NCBI GenBank assembly: GCA_009746045.1
Contig: RPFO01000333.1
Span: 1,950,964-2,014,963 of the forward strand
Source of the DNA: Mesostigma viride
Lineage: Eukaryota; Streptophyta; Mesostigmatophyceae; Mesostigmatales; Mesostigmataceae
Length of the DNA: 64,000 nucleotides
Direction: 5' to 3'
Shown here: piece after piece, positions 30,308-44,600 of the stretch
Position numbering within the stretch: the first letter of the stretch is position 1
Layout: every line of letters begins with the position of its first letter
The notes under the pieces: model-generated
What the model saw: only the letters and a program-made list of their open reading frames with translations
What the model was told of the DNA's origin: nothing
The model's database searches: none
Made by a program: the position numbers and the translations under genes

Positions 30308-31875
30308 TTACACAGGCGGCGCCTCCCCCTCACTCGTCTTGTTGCGATTCTGCCACACCAAGAACGCCTGCAAGTGCTTGTCGCTCGGCCGCACGCGCAG
30401 GTCGCCCCGCACGAATATGCGGAAGCTCTGGTACCCAAACTCGCCAAACCCGTACACCTTGTTGGGCCCCTCGAGCGCGATGTCAAATTCTGGCATCTCG
30501 ATGAACCGGCGCGACATCTCCACGAGAGAGCGGAAGCGGGAGGGGAACAGCCCCAGCGGCAGGATGACCCGCAGGATGGCGTCCGGGGAACTGTCCAGCA
30601 GCGCACTAGGCGTGGGGCACACGGCGAAGAAGGCGGCGATGCAGCGGTGCTTGGTGTCGGCGCTGCTCACACGGCTCATCAGGGCGACGCAGCACAGTAG
30701 GCGCCACGCGTCGTGGCAGTAGTACTCCTGCGGGAGGTGGGGGAGGGGGAGGAAGAGGGGGGGGGGGGAGGGGGAAACCATGCGGACAGATCGCCACTAT
30801 TGTCAGAGGGAGGAAACGCAGCCACTGTTGTCAAAGAGAGGAAACACATCCACCCTTGCCAAAGAGAGGAAACACATCCACCCTTGCCAAAGAGAGGAGA
30901 CGCAGCCATGCTAGTCAAAGGAAGCCACCCGTGGGCAGAAGAGACACTTTCACCCCTGTGGGCATGTCACAGGCATGCCCGGCCCTGGCTAGTTATGTGG
31001 AGCCCAGGGAATTTATTACTGGCCGAGGGCGCCAAGCCGAAAGTAGCTGATACCAAAACTTGGCTATTCAAGATGTTGCTATGAAAAACATGCGGACTGA
31101 TCGCTGAGTACCCCCCCCTCTGTACAGACGAGATGCCACTTGCCTGAATCAGTGGGTCAGGCGATGCCTTGGGCGGCGTGCTCATGCGAGACAGGACGTA
31201 GCTCTGCCACCAGTCCCGCTGCTCTGGCGCCGCCACCGCTGCCACGTGATGCCCCCACCGTCGCATGGCCTCCTCCTTCCACTGCTGGTCGCCGCCACCC
31301 CCATCCGCTCCCGCTGCCCCGCCGCCCCCCTCCCGTAGGTGCACCATACGCAGGAGGGCGTCACGGTTGGCTTGCAGCCACGCCTGCGCATCCTGTAGTG
31401 CGCCTTCATAGTCCCCTCTCTCGTCGTCCCCACTCCCATGCTGACCATGATCTTCAGCATGCTCCACCTTGATACGCTTGCTCTTGCGACCCGCGGATGG
31501 GATGCTCTCCAGCTCGTCCCCGAACGCGTCTATGTGCTCGCCGGTATAGTCGGGCGTGCGGCCCACCAGCCGTCCGCTGCGCCGGCATGGGGCGTCGCGC
31601 TCGGGGGCCGGCTTCTTGGGTCGCCGGCGACCCGCGGGGTCGTCGCTGTTAGCGCGGCCTTTGGCCTCCTGTGCGGCCATCTGCGCGCCCGCATCCTCAG
31701 CAAGACCTAGTAAAGCCATGTACTCGCGGTTGCGCGCGATATGAAGCAGGCGCTGCTGCTCATATTCGCTTAAACACGGTGGGGGATCCTTGGCATGCTG
31801 GCTGTTGCCATGCAGGCTCGACTCCTTCCCAGCCTGATCTGAAGGCGTCTTTGAACTCGGATTCAGCACGGACAT
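30308..31875 (-). CDS. MBD4-like HhH-GPD DNA glycosylase
   Basis: Two minus-strand exons, 31875-31144 and 30727-30308, give 383 residues. The C-terminal domain (residues about 240-378) follows the MBD4/plant MBD4-like glycosylase fold. It has YYCHDAWRLLCCVALMSR at the start, CPTPSALL and PLGLFPSRFRSLVEMSR in the helices, a helix-hairpin-helix reading VYGFGEFGYQSFRIF, and RPSDKHLQAF containing the expected catalytic aspartate. Such enzymes remove T or U from G:T and G:U mismatches in base-excision repair in the nucleus. There is no methyl-CpG-binding domain. The N-terminal 244 residues are low-complexity with basic clusters and contain a short SEYEQQRLLHIARNREYMALL segment. The intron donor is CAG/GCAAGT, a GC-AG type; the acceptor is a normal CCGCAG. 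The exons join in phase 0 (DPLIQ to EYYCHDAW). It is divergently paired with the Gfo/Idh gene. Confidence 0.8.
30812..30920 (+). repeat. Short tandem repeat in the MBD4-like intron
   Basis: About four imperfect units of roughly 28-30 bp with CAAAGAGAGGAAACACATCC in the middle copies. It lies inside the 416-bp intron. Confidence 0.8.
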
Positions 31876-32637
31876 TCTGAGAAGGTTGACGAGCAGAAAA
31901 ATGGGAACTTAACCGCCCACGGATAGACCGCCCACGAACCTAACCGTTAGGGGATGGAGTCGCAATCCACCTGCTGTTAGTTGGGTACATATGCCTTTCT
32001 CTCGTCTGTCTTCATCGCTCAGTGCCAGCGATCGCAGGTTGGTGTCGCTTCCAGGTAGCGGGTCATTACCTTCTACATGATGCAGATCTGCTTCGATTAT
32101 TTCAGATACGTAGCGTACACTTGTCTGCGCAGGGAACGGTAATTTAAGTGGTAGACATTCTTCAGCCCAATCGATTTCCTGGCGTCTTTAAGAATGAAAA
32201 AGACCAAGGACTAGGGAATTTCCTCTTTTAAACGTCCTCGATTTTATTATGATCGTTTTTGCGCATCGCTGAATTTCGCGGATCACAGAATTCATAACGA
32301 CAAAGCCCGACATGGTCTGAAAGTTGGCAAAGTTGGCGGGAAAGTTGAAGCGCAATACATCAGGTCCTGAACTTATGCCGGCATACGCATTATGCGGTGG
32401 ATCCCCGTACCACCACCGTACAAGCAGGTTTCCACGTGGCTTGAACTCCTTGCGAGGGGCCTCAAGTTCCAGTTGGCACGAGCAATGCTGGGAATGGATG
32501 CTAATCTCATCATGTGTCGCATCGACATTGTAACTCGCTATCACATCACCAATGTACAAATCAAAGGAGCTGGGGAAACTGAACGGCAATTAGCAACCTC
32601 TTGTCGTGAATTAGCCCCATGTTCATAACCAATCAGA
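31876..32637. promoter_or_regulatory. Shared divergent promoter region of the MBD4-like and Gfo/Idh genes
   Basis: The two start codons face away from each other across 762 bp, so both promoters should lie here. The region is AT-richer than the flanking exons and contains a 133-codon minus-strand frame (separate entry). No TATA box or known operator is evident. Confidence 0.5.
32188..32589 (-). CDS. Hypothetical AT-rich open frame in the divergent promoter
   Basis: A 133-codon frame reading like a balanced globular protein, with motifs such as RWWYGDPPHNAYAG and SGFVVMNSVIREIQ. Its base composition is clearly lower in GC than the neighbouring genes. No family is recognised. It could be a small gene, a fragment of foreign DNA, or chance; its position inside a probable promoter argues against an independent gene. 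Confidence 0.25.
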   Translation of the reverse strand: MPFSFPSSFDLYIGDVIASYNVDATHDEISIHSQHCSCQLELEAPRKEFKPRGNLLVRWWYGDPPHNAYAGISSGPDVLRFNFPANFANFQTMSGFVVMNSVIREIQRCAKTIIIKSRTFKRGNSLVLGLFHS

Positions 32638-35600
32638 TTGGCGTTGCGTCCATTCACTGCGGCAGGGTTTTATCGCGCCATTAGCCCGTCGTCACATTTT
32701 ACAAAAGAGGCCAAAGTTGCGGTTCCTCGCGGCGTTTGCAGTAAAACCTTATCTTGGGATATGGCTTCTGGGAAAGCGGTGACCCTCGCCATCCTTGGTT
32801 GCGGTGTTTTTGCGAGAGACACCTACGCGCCGGTTTTGAAAACCTTGGAACAGTCGGGGCATGTGGTTGTGGCGGCCTGTTGGAGCCGGTCACGAGCGTC
32901 GTCCGAAGCCATGAGGGAGCACCTCGGTCGCCTTGGCATTGCGACAGAGGCCCGATGGGGTGACGGACCTGATAACGACGAGCGGGGGGGACTACATGCG
33001 CTGTTAGCGGACGAGTCCTTGTCGGCGGTTGCGGTGGTGGTGCCACCGCAGGGGATGCGCGACATCGTAGAGCGGGCGCTTGCGGCTGGAAAACACGTTC
33101 TGCAAGAGAAGCCCATTGCACTTACGGCGGCCAGGGGTGCGCAGATGGTGGAGTCTTACGAGCGTGGCTTCGGGGTGGAGAGCAAGGTTCCCCGGATCTG
33201 GTTTCTTGCAGAGAACTACCGTTTCGAGAGCGGGCTGATTGAGGTACGGCCACCGTGTCGCGTGGATTGTTGTTGCGAGCTGGGATCAAGACCACGTTGC
33301 CCTCGACGTTACCCCGACAACTTTGTTATCATACCTTGGGCAAAATTTTCCTAGCCGTGAGGCTATTGGTACCAACAGGCGCTCATCGGTAGGTACTGCC
33401 ATCGGTGTGTAATGATTGGTGTCTGTGACCGTTTGCTAGTGAACCAGGACCACCTCGGAAAACTTGCCAATCTTGCACGTTGCTTGCTTACTTTCCAGGC
33501 ACTGGCTGCCTGATCAGGCAGCGCCACTGGCAGAAAACAAATGCAGCATTCCTAGAAAGCCGACGATGGAGTGTGGTGTGCGGCGACAAGCCGAAACAAG
33601 CTTATCAGGTGTCCCATGCGTCCTTGCCCCTGGCACGACCAAAACAAATGGCTTGCCTCGCCACTGCAACCGAGGCTCTGGGGCTTGAGGCGAGGCAAGA
33701 CACGTTCCCTGCGAAGTTCCCAGCCTCAACATGCTGCCAGCCCTTCCGTTGTGTGCACGACGCTTGTGCACGTTGCACATCGCGTGTATGATGCTGCACA
33801 ACCTTGGCACAACCTGTTTATTTGATGCCTGGGCACGTTGCGCACATGGCGGCTGGCCACCGTGTATGGTGGCTGCGCACGTTGCCAGCACCTCACACCT
33901 TTGCACATGACGCCCCGATTACCAGCCTCTGCCTCTTCCCATGTACCAGGAGGGTGGCCCCATTCATCCTGGATTCATGACCACATCATGACCCACCAAA
34001 GTGGTCACCCTCCGCAATAACCCACCAAGACCTTCTTATTTCCCCGCAGCCTACGCCTGACGATGGTACCCCCACCCACTTGGGGGTCAGGTAAACCCCT
34101 TTCCTGTGGAGGTGCGTCGGTCCGGTTACTAACTTCCTGTGGGGCCAGCTTCCGGTGGGTGTGTTAAACCAGGATCGATAATAACTAGTGACCATCCAGG
34201 ATCGATAGTAGGAAGAAGTGACCGTTTTCCTTTGATTGCCACACCGTGAGGATGACCCTATACCTCTGGGGTCTACCTCCTGTGGTGTAGGCTGCAACAT
34301 CCCTCCTGACCTGTCCCCTGACCTTGCTGACCCCCCCCCCCCCCCCCCTGCACGTGGCATGCCATGGGAGCGTTGCATGTGTGCGTTGCATGCCATGTGG
34401 GCACGCGGGGTGACGTCCCACAGGCAGGTGCGCTTGTCGCGTCGCTGGGCCGCATGGTGATGGCAGAGATGGTGGCCGAGATGCCGATGAACGCCGCCAA
34501 CAAGTACTTCAACAGCGGCTGGCGACGCGACCCAGCGACGGACGTGAGTAGTGCAGCTGTAAAAGAAGCAGCAGAGTGGTCAGGATGGGAGTGGCCATCG
34601 CGGCATCTTGGAGGCACAGTGGTTTCTTGGTCGCTATGTTCTCTTCAGCGGTCAGTGCTTCATTTTCATCCTGTCAAGAAAACGGCTTGGCGATGGTGCC
34701 AAGATGTACTCTTGCCCTACTTGGAAAACAGCTGCGTGTCAGCAAGTTTGTGCGCACCATGGTTGGTGGAGCCACGTGCGGATGGTCGTGAGGTTGCAGT
34801 ATACATCACCAAAATGTGCTGATGCGTATGCACCAACAGGCTGGCACCTGGAAGATGGCTGTCAAGCTTCGCTGTTATAAAGCTAGTTATCAAACTAGGT
34901 ATCAAACTAGGTACTAAGCAAGTTCTCAAACTAGGTAAGGGAATTGACACAAGCATGCCTTGGAAGGTCACGGATGATAACCAAGAGGTGCTCTTGAGCA
35001 CCGTGGCGGAAGCTGTTCTTGCGCCCATCTTTCCAGGCGCAGGGGCACCTCCCTTGTGTTGCATGGGAGCCCTGAAGCATCGTTGCCAGCTCGTGCCCGC
35101 GTATGTTACAGCATCCTCAAACACCATTTGGCAGGCAAGGCCTGGCAGGTATTAATGGCGCAGGCATCACTGAACTCTACGAGGCAGCTATTTCCGGTGC
35201 CATGTTTTGGCGTTCATGGTGGGGACAGAGAACCTGCACAGACTTCCTCGCCTTCACCCTTGCATTCCATGGAGTTGCGATATAAAACTTCAATGCATGG
35301 TATTGTGACCCTCTGCTGGGCCCTCCCCAGCTGTTATTCCTTTTCTGTGTGCGGTGGTGGTGTAGCTGTGCCGAGCATCTCACATCAAAATTTGTTTGGG
35401 TAGCATATAGCCTTATTTTTGCTCCAGGGCTTCTCCAGATGAACCCTTTGATTGTACCTGTTTTGGGGGGAAATCACTTATCTTCTCAGAGCTAGCTCAC
35501 CACCGTCCTGGTCGTGCCTGTGTCAGCCTTTTCCAGTCGCAATTTCGCTGCTCATCAAGGTCCGCCCTTTGCTCAAGGTCCTGCCAAGCTATCCCACCGT

Positions 35601-38600
35601 CCTTACCGTGACGTGGCACCTTCCTGTTGGCCCTCTTGCCCTGTGTGCAGGGGTTCATGGGGGAAGGCGCTGTGCACCTGTTTGCAGGGCTGAGAGTGGT
35701 GAGTGGTTGTTGTTTGCCTTGTTATCACAAGATAGTTGTGGGGGCTTAGGGTAGGCGCCGGAGTTAAATGTGGGGCTGTAGATGGGGGCTTGGACACATG
35801 ACGTAGGGCTGTACATGGGGGCTTGGACACATGACGTGGGGCTGTACATGGGGGCTTGGACACATGGCGTGGGGCTGTACATGGGGGCTTGGACACATGG
35901 CATGGGGCTGTACATGGGGGCTTGGACACATGACGTGGGGCTATACATGGGGGCTTGGACACCTAACGTGGGGCTGTACATGGGGGCTTGGACACATGGC
36001 GTGGGGCTGTACATGGGGCTTGGACACATGACGTAGGGCTGTACATGGGGGCTTGGACACATGACGTGGGGCTGTACATGGGGGCTTGGACACATGACGT
36101 GGGGCTGTACATGGGGGCTTGGACACATAAGGTGGGGCTGTACATGGGGACTTGGACACATGACGTGCGGCTGTACGTGGGGGCTTGGACACATGACGTC
36201 GGGCTATACATGGGGGCTTGGACACATGGCGTGGGGCTGTACATGGGGGCTTGGACACATAACGTGGGGCTGTACATGGGGGCTTGGACACATGACGTAG
36301 GGCTGTACATGGGGGCTTGGACACATTACGTGGGGCTGTACATGGGGGCTTGGACACATGACGTGGGGCTGTACATGGGGGCTTGGACACATGGCGTGGG
36401 GCTGTACATGGGGGCTTGGACACATGGCATGGGGCTGTACATGGGGGCTTGGACACATGACGTGGGGCTATACATGGGGGCTTGGACACCTAACGTGGGG
36501 CTGTACATGGGGGCTTGGACACATGGCGTGGGGCTGTACATGGGGCTTGGACACATGACGTAGGGCTGTACATGGGGACTTGGACACATGACGTGGGGCT
36601 GTACATGGGGGCTTGGACACATGACGTGGGGCTGTACATGGGGGCTTGGACACCTAACGTGGGGCTGTACATGGGGACTTGGACACATGACGTGCGGCTG
36701 TACATGGGGGCTTGGACACATGACGTGGGGCTATACATGGGGGCTTGGACACATGGCGTGCGGCTGTACATGGAGGCTTGGACACATAACGTGGGGCTGT
36801 ACATGGGGGCTTGGACACATGACGTAGGGCTGTACATGGGGGCTTGGACACATGACGTGGGGCTGTACATGGGGGCTTGGACACATGGCGTGCGGCTGTA
36901 CATGGAGGCTTGGACACATAACGTGGGGCTGTACATGGGGGCTTGGACACCTAACGTGGGGCTGTACATGGGGGCTTGGACACATGGCGTGGGGCTGTAC
37001 ATGGGGCTTGGACACATGACGTAGGGCTGTACATGGGGGCTTGGACACATGACGTGGGGCTGTACATGGGGGCTTGGACACATGACGTGGGGCTGTACAT
37101 GGGGGCTTGGACACATAAGGTGGGGCTGTACATGGGGACTTGGACACATGACGTGCGGCTGTACGTGGGGGCTTGGACACATGACGTGGGCTATACATGG
37201 GGGCTTGGACACATGGCGTGGGGCTGTACATGGGGGCTTGGACACATAACGTGGGGCTGTACATGGGGGCTTGGACACATGACGTAGGGCTGTACATGGG
37301 GGCTTGGACACATTACGTGGGGCTGTACATGGGGGCTTGGACACATGACGTGGGGCTGTACATGGGGGCTTGGACACATGGCGTGGGGCTGTACATGGGG
37401 GCTTGGACACATGGCATGGGGCTGTACATGGGGGCTTGGACACATGACGTGGGGCTATACATGGGGGCTTGGACACCTAACGTGGGGCTGTACATGGGGG
37501 CTTGGACACATGGCGTGGGGCTGTACATGGGGCTTGGACACATGACGTAGGGCTGTACATGGGGACTTGGACACATGACGTGGGGCTGTACATGGGGGCT
37601 TGGACACATGACGTGGGGCTGTACATGGGGGCTTGGACACATAACGTGGGGCTGTACATGGGGACTTGGACACATGACGTGGGCTGTACATGGGGGCTTG
37701 GACACATGACGTGGGGCTATACATGGGGGCTTGGACACATGGCGTGGGCTGTACATGGGGCTTGGACACATAACGTGGGGCTGTACATGGGGGCTTGGAC
37801 ACATGACGTAGGGCTGTACATGGGGGCTTGGACACATGACGTGGGGCTGTACATGGGGGCTTGGACACATGACGTGGGGCTGTACATGGGGGCTTGGACA
37901 CATAACGTGGGGCTGTACATGGGGACTTGGACACATGACGTGCGGCTGTACATGGGGGCTTGGACACATGACGTGGGGCTATACATGGGGGCTTGGACAC
38001 ATGGCGTGCGGCTGTACATGGGGCTTGGACACATAACGTGGGGCTGTACATGGGGGCTTGGACACATGACGTAGGGCTGTACATGGGGGCTTGGACACAT
38101 GGCGTGGGGCTGTACATGGGGACTTGGACACATGACGTGCGGCTGTACATGGGGGCTTGGACACATGACGTGGGGCTATACATGGGGGCTTGGACACATG
38201 GCGTGGGGCTGTACATGGAGGCTTGGACACATGGCGTGGGGCTGTACATGGAGGCTTGGACACATAACGTGGGGCTGTACATGGGGGCTTGGACACATGA
38301 CGTGGGGCTGTACATGGGGGCTTGGACACATGACGTGGGGCTGTACATGGGGGCTTGGACACATGGCGTGGGCTGTACATGGAGGCTTGGACACAACGTG
38401 GGGCTGTACATGGGGGCTTGGACACAACGTGGGGCTGTACATGGGGGCTTGGACACATGGCGTGGGGCTGTACATGGGGCTTGGACACATGACGTGGGCT
38501 GTACATGGGGGCTTGGACACATGACGTGGGGCTGTACATGGGGGCTTGGACACATGACGTGGGGCTGTACATGGGGGCTTGGACACCTAAGGTGGGGCTG

Positions 38601-41600
38601 TACATGGGGACTTGGACACATGACGTGCGGCTGTACGTGGGGGCTTGGACACATGACGTGGGCTATACATGGGGGCTTGGACACATGGCGTGGGGCTGTA
38701 CATGGGGGCTTGGACACATAACGTGGGGCTGTACATGGGGGCTTGGACACATGACGTAGGGCTGTACATGGGGGCTTGGACACATGACGTGGGGCTGTAC
38801 ATGGGGGCTTGGACACATGACGTGGGGCTGTACATGGGGGCTTGGACACATGGCGTGGGGCTGTACATGGGGGCTTGGACACATGGCATGGGGCTGTACA
38901 TGGGGGCTTGGACACATGACGTGGGGCTATACATGGGGGCTTGGACACATAACGTGGGGCTGTACATGGGGGCTTGGACACATGGCGTGGGGCTGTACAT
39001 GGGGCTTGGACACATAACGTGGGGCTGTACATGGGGCTTGGACACATGACGTGGGGCTGTACATGGGGGCTTGGACACATGACGTGGGGCTATACATGGG
39101 GGCTTGGACACATGGCGTGGGGCTGTACATGGGGCTTGGACACATAACGTGGCTGTACATGGGGGCTTGGACACATGACGTGGGCTGTACATGGGGGCTT
39201 GGACACATGACGTGGGGCTGTACATGGGGGCTTGGACACATGACGTGGGGCTGTACATGGGGGCTTGGACACATAACGTGGGGCTGTACATGGGGGCTTG
39301 GACACATGACGTGGGCTGTACATGGGGGCTTGGACACATGACGTGGGGCTGTACATGGGGGCTTGGACACATGGCGTGGGCTGTACATGGGGCTTGGACA
39401 CATACGTGGGGCTGTACATGGGGGCTTGGACACATGACGTGGGCTGTACATGGGGGCTTGGACACATGGCGTGGGGCTGTACATGGGGCTTGGACACATG
39501 ACGTGGGGCTGTACATGGGGGCTTGGACACATGACGTGGGGCTGTACATGGGGGCTTGGACACATGACGTGGGGCTGTACATGGGGGCTTGGACACATGG
39601 CGTGGGGCTGTACATGGGGCTTGGACACATAACGTGGGGCTGTACATGGGGGCTTGGACACATGACGTGGGCTGTACATGGGGGCTTGGACACATGACGT
39701 GGGGCTGTACATGGGGGCTTGGACACATGGCGTGGGGCTGTACATGGGGGCTTGGACACATGGCGTGGGGCTGTACATGGGGGCTTGGACACATGACGTG
39801 GGGCTGTACATGGGGGCTTGGACACATGGCGTGGGGCTGTACATGGGGGCTTGGACACATGACGTGGGGCTGTACATGGGGGCTTGGACACATGACGTGG
39901 GGCTGTACATGGGGGCTTGGACACATGACGTGGGGCTGTACATGGGGGCTTGGACACATGACGTGGGGCTGTACATGGGGGCTTGGACACATGACGTGGG
40001 GCTGTACATGGGGGCTTGGACACATGACGTGGGGCTGTACATGGGGGCTTGGACACATGACGTGGGGCTGTACATGGGGGCTTGGACACATGACGTGGGG
40101 CTGTACATGGGGGCTTGGACACATGACGTGGGGCTGTACATGGGGGCTTGGACACATGACGTGGGGCTGTACATGGGGGCTTGGACACATGACGTGGGGC
40201 TGTACATGGGGGCTTGGACACATGGCGTGGGGCTGTACATGGGGGCTTGGACACATGGCGTGGGGCTGTACATGGGGGCTTGGACACATAACGTGGGGCT
40301 GTACATGGGGACTTGGACACATGACGTGGGGCTGTACATGGGGGCTTGGACACATGGCGTGGGGCTGTACATGGGGCTTGGACACATGACGTGGGCTGTA
40401 CATGGGGGCTTGGACACATGACGTGGGGCTGTACATGGGGGCTTGGACACATGACGTGGGGCTGTACATGGGGGCTTGGACACATAACGTGGGGCTGTAC
40501 ATGGGGCTTGGACACATGACGTGGGCTGTACATGGGGGCTTGGACACATGACGTGGGGCTGTACATGGGGGCTTGGACACATGACGTGGGGCTGTACATG
40601 GGGGCTTGGACACATGACGTGGGGCTGTACATGGGGGCTTGGACACATGACGTGGGCTGTACATGGGGGCTTGGACACATGACGTGGGGCTGTACATGGG
40701 GGCTTGGACACATGACGTGGGGCTGTACATGGGGGCTTGGACACATGGCGTGGGGCTGTACATGGGGGCTTGGACACATGGTGGGGCTGTACATGGGGGC
40801 TTGGACACATGACGTGGGGCTGTACATGGGGGCTTGGACACATGACGTGGGGCTGTACATGGGGGCTTGGACACATGGCGTGGGGCTGTACATGGGGGCT
40901 TGGACACATGACGTGGGGCTGTACATGGGGGCTTGGACACATGACGTGGGGCTGTACATGGGGGCTTGGACACATGGCGTGGGGCTGTACATGGGGGCTT
41001 GGACACATGACGTGGGGCTGTACATGGGGGCTTGGACACATGACGTGGGGCTGTACATGGGGGCTTGGACACATGACGTGGGGCTGTACATGGGGGCTTG
41101 GACACATGACGTGGGGCTGTACATGGGGGCTTGGACACATGGTGGGGCTGTACATGGGGGCTTGGACACATGACGTGGGGCTGTACATGGGGGCTTGGAC
41201 ACATGACGTGGGGCTGTACATGGGGGCTTGGACACATGGCGTGGGGCTGTACATGGGGGCTTGGACACATGACGTGGGGCTGTACATGGGGGCTTGGACA
41301 CATGACGTGGGGCTGTACATGGGGGCTTGGACACATGACGTGGGGCTGTACATGGGGGCTTGGACACATGACGTGGGGCTGTACATGGGGGCTTGGACAC
41401 ATGACGTGGGGCTGTACATGGGGGCTTGGACACATGACGTGGGGCTGTACATGGGGGCTTGGACACATGACGTGGGGCTGTACATGGGGGCTTGGACACA
41501 TGACGTGGGGCTGTACATGGGGGCTTGGACACATGACGTGGGGCTGTACATGGGGGCTTGGACACATGACGTGGGGCTGTACATGGGGGCTTGGACACAT

Positions 41601-44600
41601 GACGTGGGGCTGTACATGGGGGCTTGGACACATGACGTGGGGCTGTACATGGGGGCTTGGACACATGACGTGGGGCTGTACATGGGGGCTTGGACACATG
41701 ACGTGGGGCTGTACATGGGGGCTTGGACACATGACGTGGGGCTGTACATGGGGGCTTGGACACATGACGTGGGGCTGTACATGGGGGCTTGGACACATGG
41801 CGTGGGGCTGTACATGGGGGCTTGGACACATGACGTGGGGCTGTACATGGGGGCTTGGACACATGACGTGGGGCTGTACATGGGGGCTTGGACACATGAC
41901 GTGGGGCTGTACATGGGGGCTTGGACACATGACGTGGGGCTGTACATGGGGGCTTGGACACATGACGTGGGGCTGTACATGGGGGCTTGGACACATGACG
42001 TGGGGCTGTACATGGGGGCTTGGACACATGACGTGGGGCTGTACATGGGGGCTTGGACACATGACGTGGGGCTGTACATGGGGGCTTGGACACATGACGT
42101 GGGGCTGTACATGGGGGCTTGGACACATGACGTGGGGCTGTACATGGGGGCTTGGACACATGACGTGGGGCTGTACATGGGGGCTTGGACACATGACGTG
42201 GGGCTGTACATGGGGGCTTGGACACATGACGTGGGGCTGTACATGGGGGCTTGGACACATGACGTGGGGCTGTACATGGGGGCTTGGACACATGACGTGG
42301 GGCTGTACATGGGGGCTTGGACACATGACGTGGGGCTGTACATGGGGGCTTGGACACATGACGTGGGGCTGTACATGGGGGCTTGGACACATGACGTGGG
42401 GCTGTACATGGGGGCTTGGACACATGACGTGGGGCTGTACATGGGGGCTTGGACACATGACGTGGGGCTGTACATGGGGGCTTGGACACATGACGTGGGG
42501 CTGTACATGGGGGCTTGGACACATGACGTGGGGCTGTACATGGGGGCTTGGACACATGACGTGGGGCTGTACATGGGGGCTTGGACACATGACGTGGGGC
42601 TGTACATGGGGGCTTGGACACATGACGTGGGGCTGTACATGGGGGCTTGGACACATGACGTGGGGCTGTACATGGGGGCTTGGACACATGACGTGGGGCT
42701 GTACATGGGGGCTTGGACACATGGCGTGGGGCTGTACATGGGGGCTTGGACACATGACGTGGGGCTGTACATGGGGGCTTGGACACATGACGTGGGGCTG
42801 TACATGGGGGCTTGGACACATGACGTGGGGCTGTACATGGGGGCTTGGACACATGACGTGGGGCTGTACATGGGGGCTTGGACACATGACGTGGGGCTGT
42901 ACATGGGGGCTTGGACACATGACGTGGGGCTGTACATGGGGGCTTGGACACATGACGTGGGGCTGTACATGGGGGCTTGGACACATGACGTGGGGCTGTA
43001 CATGGGGGCTTGGACACATGACGTGGGGCTGTACATGGGGGCTTGGACACATGACGTGGGGCTGTACATGGGGGCTTGGACACATGACGTGGGGCTGTAC
43101 ATGGGGGCTTGGACACATGACGTGGGGCTGTACATGGGGGCTTGGACACATGACGTGGGGCTGTACATGGGGGCTTGGACACATGACGTGGGGCTGTACA
43201 TGGGGGCTTGGACACATGACGTGGGGCTGTACATGGGGGCTTGGACACATGGTGGGGCTGTACATGGGGGCTTGGACACATGACGTGGGGCTGTACATGG
43301 GGGCTTGGACACATGACGTGGGGCTGTACATGGGGGCTTGGACACATGACGTGGGGCTGTACATGGGGGCTTGGACACATGACGTGGGGCTGTACATGGG
43401 GGCTTGGACACATGACGTGGGGCTGTACATGGGGGCTTGGACACATGACGTGGGGCTGTACATGGGGGCTTGGACACATGACGTGGGGCTGTACATGGGG
43501 GCTTGGACACATGACGTGGGGCTGTACATGGGGGCTTGGACACATGACGTGGGGCTGTACATGGGGGCTTGGACACATGACGTGGGGCTGTACATGGGGG
43601 CTTGGACACATGACGTGGGGCTGTACATGGGGGCTTGGACACATGACGTGGGGCTGTACATGGGGGCTTGGACACATGACGTGGGGCTGTACATGGGGGC
43701 TTGGACACATGACGTGGGGCTGTACATGGGGGCTTGGACACATGACGTGGGGCTGTACATGGGGGCTTGGACACATGACGTGGGGCTGTACATGGGGGCT
43801 TGGACACATGACGTGGGGCTGTACATGGGGGCTTGGACACATGACGTGGGGCTGTACATGGGGGCTTGGACACATGACGTGGGGCTGTACATGGGGGCTT
43901 GGACACATGACGTGGGGCTGTACATGGGGGCTTGGACACATGACGTGGGGCTGTACATGGGGGCTTGGACACATGACGTGGGGCTGTACATGGGGGCTTG
44001 GACACATGACGTGGGGCTGTACATGGGGGCTTGGACACATGACGTGGGGCTGTACATGGGGGCTTGGACACATGACGTGGGGCTGTACATGGGGGCTTGG
44101 ACACATGACGTGGGGCTGTACATGGGGGCTTGGACACATGACGTGGGGCTGTACATGGGGGCTTGGACACATGACGTGGGGCTGTACATGGGGGCTTGGA
44201 CACATGACGTGGGGCTGTACATGGGGGCTTGGACACATGACGTGGGGCTGTACATGGGGGCTTGGACACATGACGTGGGGCTGTACATGGGGGCTTGGAC
44301 ACATGACGTGGGGCTGTACATGGGGGCTTGGACACATGACGTGGGGCTGTACATGGGGGCTTGGACACATGACGTGGGGCTGTACATGGGGGCTTGGACA
44401 CATGACGTGGGGCTGTACATGGGGGCTTGGACACATGACGTGGGGCTGTACATGGGGGCTTGGACACATGACGTGGGGCTGTACATGGGGGCTTGGACAC
44501 ATGGTGGGGCTGTACATGGGGGCTTGGACACATGACGTGGGGCTGTACATGGGGGCTTGGACACATGACGTGGGGCTGTACATGGGGGCTTGGACACATG

